Positions 1 through 8,130 are shown, counted from the first letter of the stretch. The stretch: DNA of 64,000 bases from Clostridium sp. SM-530-WT-3G (GCF_012843905.1 NZ_JABAGC010000007.1:1-64000); one strand, 5' to 3'. The notes: a model not told the origin generated them from the sequence alone. A program made the numbers and translations.

Positions 1-42
1 AGTTTGAGGTGCAATTCCTCTTATTTACTCGACTGAGAGGTC

Positions 43-65
43 GGTAGACAAAATAATTGTCTACC
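43..65. repeat. 9-bp hairpin at window edge
   Basis: Arms 43-51 (GGTAGACAA) and 57-65 (TTGTCTACC) pair perfectly around a five-base loop. There is no T-run, so it is a poor intrinsic terminator for the regulator gene that ends at 83. The flanks both carry ACTCGA, a word also seen in the repeat near 8.2 kb. What lies further left is outside the window. Confidence 0.35.
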
Positions 66-82
66 TCCTACTCGATTAAATA

Positions 83-595
83 TTAGTCTAAAGAATCATG
101 AAATTTTGAATAGAGTATTTCTTTTTCAATGCATTTTCCAACAGAATTAAATAAATTTCTATAGCTTTCATAAGTTAGGATGAATTCTTGAGATATATTG
201 TTTTTATCGATATATATAATTTTATGATCATCAGTTAATGATGGATCTTCAGGATCACTTAAAGTCTTTAATTGAAATCCCCAATAGTTACAGAGAGTGA
301 TAAAAGCTATGTCTGCATTGATAATTTTTTGAAACCAATCAGAATCATCTGAATCATTGATAGCACAAACATCTTTATATAGTTGAGAATTTCTATCTTG
401 CATTACTATGGTAGATAAAGGAACTTCAAGAATTTCTGAAATTTTTTTTAATACTTTAATAGATGGCTCTCTTTGCCCAGATTCATATCTCTGCATACTA
501 GTTTGTGATAGGCCTATTAAGTCTGCCAATTCCTGTTGAGATAATTTTTTATCTTGTCTAAGTTTACCTATAAAATTACCTATTAATTTACTCAT
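83..595 (-). CDS. XRE-family transcriptional regulator
   Basis: The protein has 170 residues. Residues about 8-63 are a classic Cro/CI helix-turn-helix with LSQQELADLIGLSQTSMQRYESG as the recognition region (18-40) and REPSIKVLKKISEILEVP after it. The remaining ~105 residues match no domain I recognise and could be a sensing or dimerisation part. The ATG at 595 is preceded by AAGGGG on the minus strand, a good ribosome binding site. It is divergent from the next gene, so the ~135-bp gap between them is the likely place for its operator. Such solitary regulators are common in prophage and accessory DNA, which suits the decayed surroundings; its target is unknown. Confidence 0.85.
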   Translation of the reverse strand: MSKLIGNFIGKLRQDKKLSQQELADLIGLSQTSMQRYESGQREPSIKVLKKISEILEVPLSTIVMQDRNSQLYKDVCAINDSDDSDWFQKIINADIAFITLCNYWGFQLKTLSDPEDPSLTDDHKIIYIDKNNISQEFILTYESYRNLFNSVGKCIEKEILYSKFHDSLD

Positions 596-732
596 ATTAG
601 ATTCCCCTTTTATGTATTAATAATTCAATAATATATCAATAAAATTATAACATTAAAATGTTTTTCAGAGAAAGTTAAAAAAATTTCTATAAAATAAAAA
701 AGTACTTGATAAAATTATGGAAAGAACTTATA

Positions 733-1362
733 ATGTATCCAAGAGGAATGAAAATTCGTCAAAGGAATTATAAGGAGGAAATTGGAAAGATTAACGTAAT
801 ATGTGATATATATGATGATTTAAACAATGAGGAAAAAATAATAAAATTAATTGATGATACTTTAAAATCAACTGATGGAACTTTATATTTGAAATTAGGA
901 TATACAGTAGGGATATTAAAAAAATATTATTATGAGCCTTATATTAAAATATCAAAAGTTGATGGCTATATTACTGAAGAAATGAAAAGGCTAAGTTATT
1001 CATTGAGTGAATTAAAGAAGTGCACACACGATAAGGTACACAATAATAAATTTATATATAAATCTTTTAATACAACATATTTAAGAGATTGTGATGATGA
1101 TGAGTGGTGCCCTAAAATGCCTCGTTTTGTTTCAGATTATGACAAATATATTAGAATACTAGAAAATAGAGTTATGGAATATTTTAAATGTGAGGTTGAC
1201 CAATTTTATGACACTTTTGTGAAAAGCGAAGAGATATTTTACAGAGATGTTCATAGTATATATATTAGAGCACAGGATTCATATCTTCATAATAATTCGG
1301 TAGGTCAATGTTATTATTTTGAAATAATTCAGATGGGAGCTAGATATTATGCGGAAAGCTAA
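733..1362 (+). CDS. hypothetical protein
   Basis: I do not recognise this 209-residue protein. It is acidic and rich in Lys, Tyr and Asp, with no signal peptide or membrane segment. It has several cysteines, including one in DDDEWCPKMPRF and one in YLRDCDDD, but no clear metal-binding pattern. The frame is open from a TTG at 706, but that codon has no ribosome binding site. The ATG at 733 has GGAAAG about 8 bases upstream and is preferred; a later ATG at 748 is also possible. It is divergent from the XRE regulator and may be controlled by it. No terminator is evident downstream. Confidence 0.6.
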   Translation: MYPRGMKIRQRNYKEEIGKINVICDIYDDLNNEEKIIKLIDDTLKSTDGTLYLKLGYTVGILKKYYYEPYIKISKVDGYITEEMKRLSYSLSELKKCTHDKVHNNKFIYKSFNTTYLRDCDDDEWCPKMPRFVSDYDKYIRILENRVMEYFKCEVDQFYDTFVKSEEIFYRDVHSIYIRAQDSYLHNNSVGQCYYFEIIQMGARYYAES

Positions 1363-1611
1363 AAGAGCGTTAAGATAAATTTAAACAGTTATACGATTAA
1401 ATGACAATTATGAACAATTAGTAATGGGAGTCATATTGGGGAAATATTACTTGGTTATGATAACATCAAATTTCTTATTGTAAAAAAGAAGTTATGAAAG
1501 TCTAAATAAACATTTATAAAATATTTCAAATTGATATTAAATAATATATGAAAGTTAATTACTATTGTAATATCAATATGATAATGAAACTTTTGTAAGG
1601 AGGATTTTTAT
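1363..1611. other. intergenic, no gene seen
   Basis: This 249-base AT-rich gap has no convincing open frame or terminator. It ends in a strong ribosome binding site (AAGGAGG) for the gene at 1612, whose promoter should lie here. Confidence 0.4.
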
Positions 1612-2244
1612 ATGGCAAAGATGAGTATACATAGGGCATTGGCTGAATTGAAGCTTTTAGATAAAAGAATTGAAAAAAGAATAGCCAATAGTGATTTCAT
1701 AGGTATTAAAGGGAAGGCTGCAAAATTTGTTTATAACACAACATTACAGGATGATGAGTTTATTTCCAAGGCAGTTGCAGATTATCAAGCTATTACTGAC
1801 TTAATTAAAAGACGTGCCTTAATAAAAAAGCTTATTGTTTTATCAAATTCAAAAACAGAAGTTACCATAGGCGGTGTTAAATATACTGTTGCTGAAGCTA
1901 TAGAGGCAAAAAAGATAGTTGAAATAAAGAAAAAATTACTTACTAGACTGAAAAGTGATTACAACTATTGTAAAAAGGTCATATCAAATAATAATGAAGA
2001 AGTTAATGAAAAAATAGATGAACAGATTAAAGTTATGCTTGGATCTGATAAGCAAAATAAAATCAGCGGATTTCAAGATTTTATACAACAGTATAAAGAT
2101 AACAATGAATGGATATTTGTAGATGGAATTAATATAGCTGATAAAATTGAAAAGCTTACAAAGGAAATCGAGGACTTTGAAAATAATGTAGATTATGTAT
2201 TAAGTGAATCAAATGCAATAACACAAATCAGTATTCCAGATTAG
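1612..2244 (+). CDS. hypothetical coiled-coil, phage-type protein
   Basis: The protein has 210 residues, mostly helical and heptad-like: MSIHRALAELKLLDKRIEKR at the start and IEKLTKEIEDFENNVDYVLSE near the end. The opening (ALAELKLLDKRIEKRI) and the charged helical build resemble small proteins in phage structural modules of Firmicutes, such as DIP1984/DUF6847-like proteins. That is an impression from architecture, not a demonstrated match. The ATG has an excellent AAGGAGG site. No other phage structural genes surround it, so if it is phage-derived it is an isolated survivor. Confidence 0.55.
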   Translation: MAKMSIHRALAELKLLDKRIEKRIANSDFIGIKGKAAKFVYNTTLQDDEFISKAVADYQAITDLIKRRALIKKLIVLSNSKTEVTIGGVKYTVAEAIEAKKIVEIKKKLLTRLKSDYNYCKKVISNNNEEVNEKIDEQIKVMLGSDKQNKISGFQDFIQQYKDNNEWIFVDGINIADKIEKLTKEIEDFENNVDYVLSESNAITQISIPD

Positions 2245-2599
2245 GTTTTGATATTACTTTGCAGGCTGCACGAAAATTATAAATTCTATACTCCTATGCT
2301 TATAGGTTAATAAGCGTGATATATAATGAAGAGAGACTTCTCAAAAATTGAGATGTAGGAATATATTGAAAGTTTAAATGTTAAATATTAATCATTACAG
2401 ATCAACGATTAAAGCTTTTTCTATTAAAATTCAAATCTTAAAAAGCAAATTTCTTTAAAATCTTTGGTAAAGGTTAATAGAGCTAGTATAGATTATCTTA
2501 TAATTTCCTCAAAGCTGTGCAGTCTGCATAATTTATATATACAAAATACGAAACAAACTATTAGAATAAACATACGAAATTACAAAGAAATATAAAGAG
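2245..2599. other. intergenic, no gene seen
   Basis: This 355-base AT-rich gap has no open frame of note and no clear intrinsic terminator. It ends in AAAGAGGTG, the ribosome binding site for the broken phosphoesterase gene. Confidence 0.4.
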
Positions 2600-3127
2600 G
2601 TGAAGTCGTTGATTTATTATACAAGTGATCTTCATTTATGCCATATAAATTTACTTAAGAAAAGCAATAGACCATTTCTTGATATAGAAAATATGAATGA
2701 AACAATTAAAGATAATTGGAATAAAAAAATCAATGATAATGACATAGTATATATATTAGGAGATATAGGATTTCCAAGAAAGAAGTAAGAAGTATTTAAT
2801 ATAATTGATTTAGTTAAGAATCTAAAAGGGCATAAAATATTAATAAAAGGAAATCATGACTGGAGACTGCTTAAGTATAAAGAATTCAATGAACTTTTTG
2901 AGGAATGCAGCATTTATAAAGAAATAATAGATAACAAGAGAAGAGTAGTTTTAATGTACTATCCACTTGAAGATTGGAATAATAGATATCACGGCAGTTA
3001 CCATTTATTTGGACATATACATAATAATAAAATATCTGAAATATCTTGTAGATTCAATGTGGGGATTGATGTTAATAACTTTTTTTCTGTAACACTGGAT
3101 GAACTTATTTTTAATAATAGTAAATAA
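2600..3127 (+). pseudogene. metallophosphoesterase, broken by in-frame stop
   Basis: Reading one continuous frame from the GTG at 2600 (ribosome binding site AGAGG) gives a complete calcineurin-like phosphoesterase of about 175 codons, interrupted only by TAA at 2786-2788. Metal-site motifs lie on both sides: TSDLHLCH, then LGDIGFP before the stop; KGNHDW, LMYYPLEDW and FGHIHNN after it. The phosphoesterase motif that normally reads HYP reads YYP here, so a metal-ligand histidine appears lost as well. Both changes fit single C-to-T substitutions (CAA to TAA, CAC to TAC), which points to a gene in decay rather than one sequencing error. The family cleaves phosphate esters of nucleotides or nucleic acids; the substrate is unknown. 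Confidence 0.8.
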
Positions 3128-3172
3128 TTATTTTAAATTATATATAGAAATTATATACTGGAGGGATAGTGA

Positions 3173-3538
3173 ATGAAAATGGAGATATCTACAAATGGAG
3201 CAATAGGAGTATGTGGCGCACTTTTAGGTGAGGGAGTCTTTCTTACACTATATGTAGAAAAGGAAACTGGTAAAGTGTTTTACTATTCAGAATATGATAA
3301 CAAAGTTAAAATGATTCATGGTATTAGGCTAACTGATGCAAAAATGGATGTTGATGAAAATATTATTTTAGACAATATAATGAAGTTAAAGTATGGCGAA
3401 GGTGTTATAGGTGCAATATTCAGTGAGGAATATGCGATTATGATAACATCAGATTGTACAGCAGAAAAGAGAAACTATGAAAATCTCCATGAATATGCTA
3501 AATTTGAGGATATATTCGAGATTATGATTGAGTGTTAG
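3173..3538 (+). CDS. hypothetical protein
   Basis: I do not recognise this 121-residue protein. It has no signal peptide or membrane helix. The mix of short strands (GVFLTLYVEKETGKVFYYSEYDNKVKMI) and an acidic C-terminus suggests a small globular beta-rich fold. The ATG at 3173 follows GGAGGG with suitable spacing and is believable; a second in-frame ATG lies two codons later. It sits between two decayed genes, so it could be a remaining accessory gene. Confidence 0.6.
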   Translation: MKMEISTNGAIGVCGALLGEGVFLTLYVEKETGKVFYYSEYDNKVKMIHGIRLTDAKMDVDENIILDNIMKLKYGEGVIGAIFSEEYAIMITSDCTAEKRNYENLHEYAKFEDIFEIMIEC

Positions 3539-3591
3539 CAGAATATAAAGGCAGCATTTAAACAAACAACACTCTAAGTATTTAGGGGTAG

Positions 3592-3762
3592 CTTAAAGAT
3601 GATAGTATAAAATATTCTATTGTAGTTAGAAGTGACAAAAGGTAAATAGTAATTAATGTTGAAGATGTAGTAAAAGACCTGGTATAGACAACTATTAGTA
3701 GAGGTGAAATTAAATAATTAAAAACAAGAAATTGGTAGAGATTTAGAATTAATTTCACATAA
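3592..3762 (+). pseudogene. decayed coding fragment, unknown protein
   Basis: In one frame this stretch reads like protein but is cut by TAA 3643, TAG 3685, TAA 3715, TAG 3736 and TAA 3760. The pieces are DDSIKYSIVVRSDKR, IVINVEDVVKDLV, TTISRGEIK, LKTRNW and RFRINFT. The pattern looks like a real domain with stops scattered in it. I cannot name the family. AT-rich noise can mimic this, so confidence is low. Confidence 0.35.
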
Positions 3763-3794
3763 TATATAAAATATTAATGGAGGTTACTTATAAA

Positions 3795-3857
3795 TGAATA
3801 ATTTTACAGATATATTTAAGACTGGACTGTGTTTTATTATGCTAACTCATATTTAGC
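3795..3857 (+). other. 20-codon reading frame with good ribosome site
   Basis: An ATG at 3795 preceded by GGAGG opens a 20-residue frame, MNNFTDIFKTGLCFIMLTHI, ending at TAG 3855-3857. Its second half lies in the first copy of the ~34-bp repeat. It may be a truncated gene start rather than a working peptide. Confidence 0.25.
3822..3857. repeat. ~34-bp direct repeat, copy 1
   Basis: TGGACTGTGTTTTATTATGC followed by TAACTCATATTTAG. A near-identical copy lies at 4487-4521, after the HAD gene, so the two copies bracket it. In copy 2 the sequence forms the right arm of a terminator; here no matching left arm is seen. Confidence 0.7.
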
Positions 3858-3980
3858 TTTTTTTCTTAAATGACATTAACACTAGATTTGATAGTAAAAG
3901 GACAAGACTTATTTTAAGATTTGTTTTTATTTTTAGGAAGTGCAATAATAGTGAACTTTATAAAAAATGAGGGGGATAAA

Positions 3981-4484
3981 ATTAACATAGTATTTTTAGA
4001 TATTGATGGTGTTTTAAATACAGGAAGGAATCAAGATCTTCAGGAACAAAGAGATGGAAAAAGTACTTTTTATCATCAATTTTATTTTGATAAACAATGT
4101 ATGAGGAATTTAAAAGAAATTATTTTACAATATGATGCATATGTTGTAATTTCATCTTCTTGGAGGATTGAAAAAGATACAATCTATTGGTCAGAAATTT
4201 TGAGGAACTTCAGAAAATATCATATTGAAGATAGGATTATAGGCAAGACTCCAAGTTTCAGCACAACAAGAGGAGATGAAATCAAAAAATGGATTGATGA
4301 TAATGAGAAAAAAGTCAATAAATATATTATTTTAGATGATGAAGATGACATGTTTGGTTTAGAAGATCATCTTGTTTTATGTAATGATTATTATGGTTTT
4401 GATGATGATAAAAAGATACTGGCTATAAATATATTGGAAAATGAATACTTAGATAACAAAAACACAGCACATATTAAAAAATAA
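3981..4484 (+). CDS. small HAD-superfamily hydrolase-like protein
   Basis: The chain opens INIVFLDIDGVLNTGRNQ, the HAD motif I with both aspartates (DxD) that form the phosphoaspartyl nucleophile. VVISSSWR is motif II (Ser), and YIILDDEDDMFG is motif IV with metal-binding aspartates. The layout matches the HAD domain found in Swiss Army Knife RNA-repair proteins (PF18143 type), with about 160 residues and no cap. The start is odd: the best ribosome binding site (GAGGGGG, 3969-3975) is five bases before ATT at 3981, giving 167 residues beginning exactly at the domain edge. GTG 3951 and TTG 3921 are alternatives in frame without good sites. The substrate is unknown. Confidence 0.7.
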   Translation: MNIVFLDIDGVLNTGRNQDLQEQRDGKSTFYHQFYFDKQCMRNLKEIILQYDAYVVISSSWRIEKDTIYWSEILRNFRKYHIEDRIIGKTPSFSTTRGDEIKKWIDDNEKKVNKYIILDDEDDMFGLEDHLVLCNDYYGFDDDKKILAINILENEYLDNKNTAHIKK

Positions 4485-4503
4485 AATGGACTGTGTTTTT
4501 ATT
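4458..4503 (+). terminator. terminator of the HAD gene
   Basis: Arms 4458-4467 (AAAAACACAG) and 4491-4500 (CTGTGTTTTT) pair over a 23-base loop that contains the stop codon. The right arm is part of repeat copy 2. Confidence 0.6.
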
Positions 4504-4521
4504 ATGCTAATTGATATTTAG
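4487..4521. repeat. ~34-bp direct repeat, copy 2
   Basis: TGGACTGTGTTTTTATTATG followed by CTAATTGATATTTAG. It matches 3822-3857 except for one extra T and a few substitutions. Confidence 0.7.
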
Positions 4522-4582
4522 TTATTATCTTAGTATACATGATATGATTATTTAACAGCAATTAGCAAGTAATAACATAAAA

Positions 4583-5215
4583 TTATTTCATTATGTACAC
4601 ACCTTTCTTTTCTCCTTTTGATAAATAACCAGCCTCACATAAACGATTCATATGGCGCATTAACTGTCTATAGCTTATTCCTATACTTTGTGCAATTTCA
4701 TTTAAGTTAGTATCAATAATATGATTTTTTCCAATCAGTTCGAGATAACTTTTTAGTTTTTCGATTGATGGAACTTTTTCATTGCAAATACTTTGACTTA
4801 GTCCTAATGTTTTATTTACAAGTGTTTTTGAAAGAAACTTATAGAATTTTATATCATTTTCAAGTATATGCTTGTTAGCCTTAAGGGGGATTGCTATGCA
4901 TGTAATTGTAGTAAGTGCCTCTACATTATTAGGTGTAGGTATTTCAGCTAGGTATTCCATATCTCCTAAAAAGCCTAGGGGTTCGCAGTATGCTATGGTG
5001 AATCCATTTCCGTTTCTAGATAAATTATATATTTCTATTCTTCCATCTACAAAGAAAAGAAGGTCCTTAATCTTATTTCCTTCCATATATATAAATTCTC
5101 CTTTTTCATACTGGACCAGTTCTGTTTTTATCATTTTGAAATCTGAAAAGCATTCACTTATTTTATATTTAGATATGTATTTTGCTAATAATTTTTTATC
5201 ATTTATTTTTTTCAT
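4583..5215 (-). CDS. Crp/Fnr-family regulator, YeiL-like
   Basis: The protein has 210 residues. Residues about 20-125 form a cyclic-nucleotide-binding-like beta-roll (GEFIYMEGNKIKDLLFFVDG, then GFLGDMEYL). Residues about 165-205 are a winged helix-turn-helix (LNEIAQSIGISYRQLMRHMN). The order and the GFLGDMEYL element resemble E. coli YeiL. There is no Fnr-type cysteine cluster for an iron-sulfur centre. It is divergent from a MATE exporter, so control of that exporter is likely (inference). A palindrome at 5226-5237 just upstream of its own start could be an autoregulatory site. The ligand is unknown. Confidence 0.85.
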   Translation of the reverse strand: MKKINDKKLLAKYISKYKISECFSDFKMIKTELVQYEKGEFIYMEGNKIKDLLFFVDGRIEIYNLSRNGNGFTIAYCEPLGFLGDMEYLAEIPTPNNVEALTTITCIAIPLKANKHILENDIKFYKFLSKTLVNKTLGLSQSICNEKVPSIEKLKSYLELIGKNHIIDTNLNEIAQSIGISYRQLMRHMNRLCEAGYLSKGEKKGVYIMK

Positions 5216-5225
5216 ATTTATATTG

Positions 5226-5237
5226 TGACATGTGTCA
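5226..5237. promoter_or_regulatory. candidate operator, TGACA-TG-TGTCA
   Basis: A 12-bp palindrome with five-base arms lies 10 bp upstream of the Crp/Fnr-type regulator start. TGTGACATGTGTCA resembles a compact Crp/Fnr half-site pair, so autoregulation is plausible. Confidence 0.45.
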
Positions 5238-5285
5238 TATTTATTTTCAACAAAATTTCATATTATTAACAATGGACTTTTAAGG

Positions 5286-5314
5286 CAACATATTATTATA
5301 AACATAATATGTTG
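5286..5314. promoter_or_regulatory. 11-bp inverted repeat upstream of the MATE gene
   Basis: Arms 5286-5296 (CAACATATTAT) and 5304-5314 (ATAATATGTTG) are perfectly complementary with a seven-base spacer. It lies 45 bp before the MATE start in a divergent promoter region. It may be an operator or a 5'-UTR hairpin; no T-run follows, so it is not a terminator. Confidence 0.5.
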
Positions 5315-5358
5315 GTGTTTTTATGTTTATTATTAGGATTTAAGAAAGGATGTTATAC

Positions 5359-6696
5359 ATGGAAGAAAATTTATTTGAAAATGCTCCTGTGAGAAAAGCG
5401 TATTTTAAATTTGCACTGCCAGTAGTGTTCAGTATGATTGTGACACTTATTTATAATATGGCAGATACATATTTTATAGGTCAGACTGGTGACGCAAATC
5501 AAGTGGCAGCTGTATCACTTTGTGCTCCATTATATACTCTTATGATAGCGTTAGGTGATATATTTGGTCTTGGAGGAAGTTCAGTTATATCAAGACTTTT
5601 TGGACAAAAAAGAAATGATGACGCAAAACGTATAAGTTCATTTTGTTTTTATTCAGCATTCTTTTGTGGAATTATAGTTACTATTTTAATGCTTGTATTT
5701 TCTCATAGTGCATTAAAAATCCTGGGAACAGATGAAGCTACATATGTATTTGCTTCTAAGTATTATAAATATATTGCATTTGGTGCTCCATTTATCATAT
5801 TTTCATTAGCTCCTTCAAATATTATAAGAACCGAAGGTCTTGCTAAAGAAGTTATGGTTGGAAGTATTCTTGGAACTGTTGTAAATATAATTCTAGATCC
5901 TATATTTATTTTAGTTTTAAATATGGGTGTATCTGGAGCAGCAATAGCAACTGTTATAGGTAATATAGCAGCAGACATCTTTTATATTTACATAGTATTA
6001 AAGAGAAGTAAGAAGCTTACTATAGCGTTTAATAAATGTCGTGTAAATGCTGGTGAAATGAAAGATATATTTGTAATCGGTGTTCCAGCAGCTCTTACTA
6101 ATATAATGCAGAGTATAGGGATAATGGCTATGAACAGATCATTATATTCATATGGAAATGATAAGATAGCAGCTATGGGTATTGCAATGAAAGTAAGTAT
6201 GATAGTTGTTTTAGTTCTTGTAGGATTTTCTTTTGGTGCTCAGCCTTTAATGGGATATAACTATGGAGCTGGAAATAAAAAAAGACTTAAGGAAGTTTTA
6301 AAATTCAGTTTTATTTTTCAGGGCATATTATCAATTATAATGGCATTAATACTTATGGTTATGGCAGGGTATATTACAGCAGGATTTATTGGAGATAAGT
6401 CTATAATTGAATCAGGAGCATTAATGCTTAGAATTATGCTTATATCTACACCACTTATCAGCGTAATTCTATTAGCTACAGTAATGTTTCAGTCAGCAGG
6501 AAAGGCTTTTCCAGCAATGATTTTATCAATTGGAAGACAAGGGGTAATATTTGTTCCTACAGTACTTATTTTAAGAAGACTATTTGGATATTCAGGAGTA
6601 ATATGGTCTCAGACTTGTGCGGATGTTATTACGTTTATTTTAGCTATGATATTATTTAAAATAACATTTAAAGAACTTTTTACTCATGATAATTAA
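5359..6696 (+). CDS. MATE-family efflux transporter
   Basis: This is a 12-helix inner-membrane antiporter of 445 residues that uses an ion gradient to expel cationic drugs or metabolites. Two MatE repeats are visible: residues about 12-175 (FALPVVFSMIVTLIYNMADTYFIGQ, the hallmark first helix) and about 235-395 (GVPAALTNIMQSIGIMAMNR). The start at 5359 is chosen over an in-frame ATG at 5350, because AAAGGA overlaps 5350 and is correctly placed for 5359. It is divergent from the YeiL-like regulator, which likely controls it. A long hairpin follows. The substrate cannot be read from the sequence. Confidence 0.93.
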   Translation: MEENLFENAPVRKAYFKFALPVVFSMIVTLIYNMADTYFIGQTGDANQVAAVSLCAPLYTLMIALGDIFGLGGSSVISRLFGQKRNDDAKRISSFCFYSAFFCGIIVTILMLVFSHSALKILGTDEATYVFASKYYKYIAFGAPFIIFSLAPSNIIRTEGLAKEVMVGSILGTVVNIILDPIFILVLNMGVSGAAIATVIGNIAADIFYIYIVLKRSKKLTIAFNKCRVNAGEMKDIFVIGVPAALTNIMQSIGIMAMNRSLYSYGNDKIAAMGIAMKVSMIVVLVLVGFSFGAQPLMGYNYGAGNKKRLKEVLKFSFIFQGILSIIMALILMVMAGYITAGFIGDKSIIESGALMLRIMLISTPLISVILLATVMFQSAGKAFPAMILSIGRQGVIFVPTVLILRRLFGYSGVIWSQTCADVITFILAMILFKITFKELFTHDN

Positions 6697-6741
6697 TCGA
6701 TAAGATTAACAGATGAGGTAAAAAGTAATGTAAATAAAATT

Positions 6742-6814
6742 AAGAAGTAATATATAAGAGATTAGATGGAAAATTATTGTTTACTAGAATCTCTTTAGAT
6801 ATTACTTCTTTTAT
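6742..6814 (+). terminator. long hairpin terminator after MATE
   Basis: AAGAAGTAATAT (from 6742) pairs with ATATTACTTCTT (to 6810). A second helix inside pairs AGAGATT with AATCTCT. TTTAT follows. Confidence 0.75.
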
Positions 6815-6907
6815 ATTTATTTTAAGTATATAAGATATATATCTTATTCAATCAGCAAATTTCAAATATATACACCTCTTTCTATACTAATTATTAACGT
6901 ATTATAA

Positions 6908-7360
6908 ATTGAAGAAGAAAATAAGAAGAAAGAAGAACAGGAGAAACAGATAAAAGAGCAGGTTAAAAAGGAAGTCGAGGAACAGAAATCTAATAATAAA
7001 GACATTAATATTAATGTAAATAATAATACTAAACCTGATTCAGTAGTTATTGTTAAAGAAACCATACCTTCTTCTGTATATTATAGCAATAGCTATATAT
7101 TTCCACAGAGTAGTGACACTTACTTAAGCAAAGGACAGATACAGAGTTTAAGTAACTATGAGCTTGGAATAGCCAGAAACGAAATTTATGCTAGGCATGG
7201 ATATATATTTAAGTTAGAACAGTTTAGAAGATATTTTGAATCTCAAAATTGGTATGTACCAAGATATTCTAGTGAGAGTAGTATCAATTTAAATTCTGTT
7301 GAAATATACAATGTTGACCTGATTAAAAAGGAAGAAGACAGACGAGGGATAAAGTGGTAA
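6908..7360 (+). pseudogene. 5'-truncated YARHG-domain protein
   Basis: An open frame runs from just after TAA 6905 to TAA 7358-7360, 150 codons, without any ATG, GTG or TTG start. It reads a charged helix (EEENKKKEEQEKQIKEQVKK), then an Asn-rich linker. Next comes a clear YARHG domain: LSNYELGIARNEIYARHGYIF followed by RRYFESQNWYVPRY. YARHG domains are extracellular and normally sit behind a signal peptide or membrane anchor. The anchor is missing here, and no ribosome binding site precedes the frame. I read it as the 3' remnant of an exported protein that lost its first part, near the terminator of the MATE gene. Confidence 0.75.
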
Positions 7361-7389
7361 GAGTTTTGGTTTAGATAAATATTAGAAAG

Positions 7390-7417
7390 ACAGAGTGTTT
7401 TATATGCTCTGTTTTTA
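7390..7417 (+). terminator. terminator after the YARHG remnant
   Basis: ACAGAG (7390-7395) pairs with CTCTGT (7407-7412), followed by TTTTAT. It presumably served the intact ancestor gene. Confidence 0.7.
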
Positions 7418-7527
7418 TATGCAAATATTGGGCTTTAAAATAGATCTTTAGTAAAAAATGGGATATAATAAGGGTTAAGTTCTTTAAAAAATAAGGTAAT
7501 GAAAAGTATATAGTATGGGAGGAATAA

Positions 7528-7995
7528 ATGATGAAAATGTCGGGAGTAGTAAATTATAAGGTTGAAGAAGTGTTTAATATCTTTAATAATAATGCTAAGA
7601 GGGATTTTAAAGACTTTAGAGAAGATAATGCTGTAGGATGTAAAATGGTTAAGGATATTACAACTGGAGGAAAGAAGACTATAAGATGTAATATTGAAAT
7701 AACAGGTTATAAAAAGAACCTGAAGTACGAAATAACAACATCTAACAAGTATTCAAAATGTGTTTCTACATATACATTTAAACCTCAAACAAACGGAACA
7801 ACTCTCTTAACATTAAAGGAGACACAGAGTACACCTAAGTTTATGCAGTTTATGACTTTACTGTTTCAAAGATTTTTAGCAAGACAAAGATTTAAGGCAT
7901 CCTTTAACAATATAATTGAAAGTATAAATAATGAGCTTAAAAGATATCATGAGAATTTAGAAAGAAGCACACCTAAAGAAGAGGCAGTTAATTAA
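7528..7995 (+). CDS. DUF3284 (SRPBCC-like) protein
   Basis: This soluble protein has 155 residues. The opening MKMSGVVNYKVEEVFNIFNN and the strand-rich middle (KYEITTSNKYSKCVSTYTFKPQ) match DUF3284, a START/SRPBCC-like fold common in Clostridium and related Firmicutes. A helical C-terminus (FKASFNNIIESINNELKRYHENLE) closes the fold. Such proteins usually bind a hydrophobic ligand, but no function is established for this family. The ATG at 7528 follows GGGAGGA; the second ATG two codons later is an alternative. It is a single-gene unit ending in a strong terminator. Confidence 0.8.
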   Translation: MMKMSGVVNYKVEEVFNIFNNNAKRDFKDFREDNAVGCKMVKDITTGGKKTIRCNIEITGYKKNLKYEITTSNKYSKCVSTYTFKPQTNGTTLLTLKETQSTPKFMQFMTLLFQRFLARQRFKASFNNIIESINNELKRYHENLERSTPKEEAVN

Positions 7996-8047
7996 TTTAT
8001 ACTTTGATTTAGAGTAGTTATTTTAAATTTTGCTGATAGAAAAATGA

Positions 8048-8084
8048 AGAGAAGATAAAAGATTCTAATTTTTATCTTCTCTTT
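8048..8084 (+). terminator. terminator after the DUF3284 gene
   Basis: Thirteen-base perfect arms 8048-8060 (AGAGAAGATAAAA) and 8070-8082 pair across a nine-base loop. The stem ends are A- and T-rich, so it could work in both directions. Confidence 0.85.
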
Positions 8085-8130
8085 ACTATTTAGTGTAAAA
8101 GTTGCTTGATTACCTTTGGCTGAGTACTCA

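Noticed and set aside
1612-2244. Evidence for an intact prophage at the left end
   Set aside because: Only one possibly phage-type gene and a lone XRE regulator are seen; no integrase, capsid, portal, tail or lysis gene is present.
4872-5228. 118-residue open frame on the plus strand
   Set aside because: It is the opposite strand of the Crp/Fnr-type regulator, which has clear domain motifs and a ribosome site.
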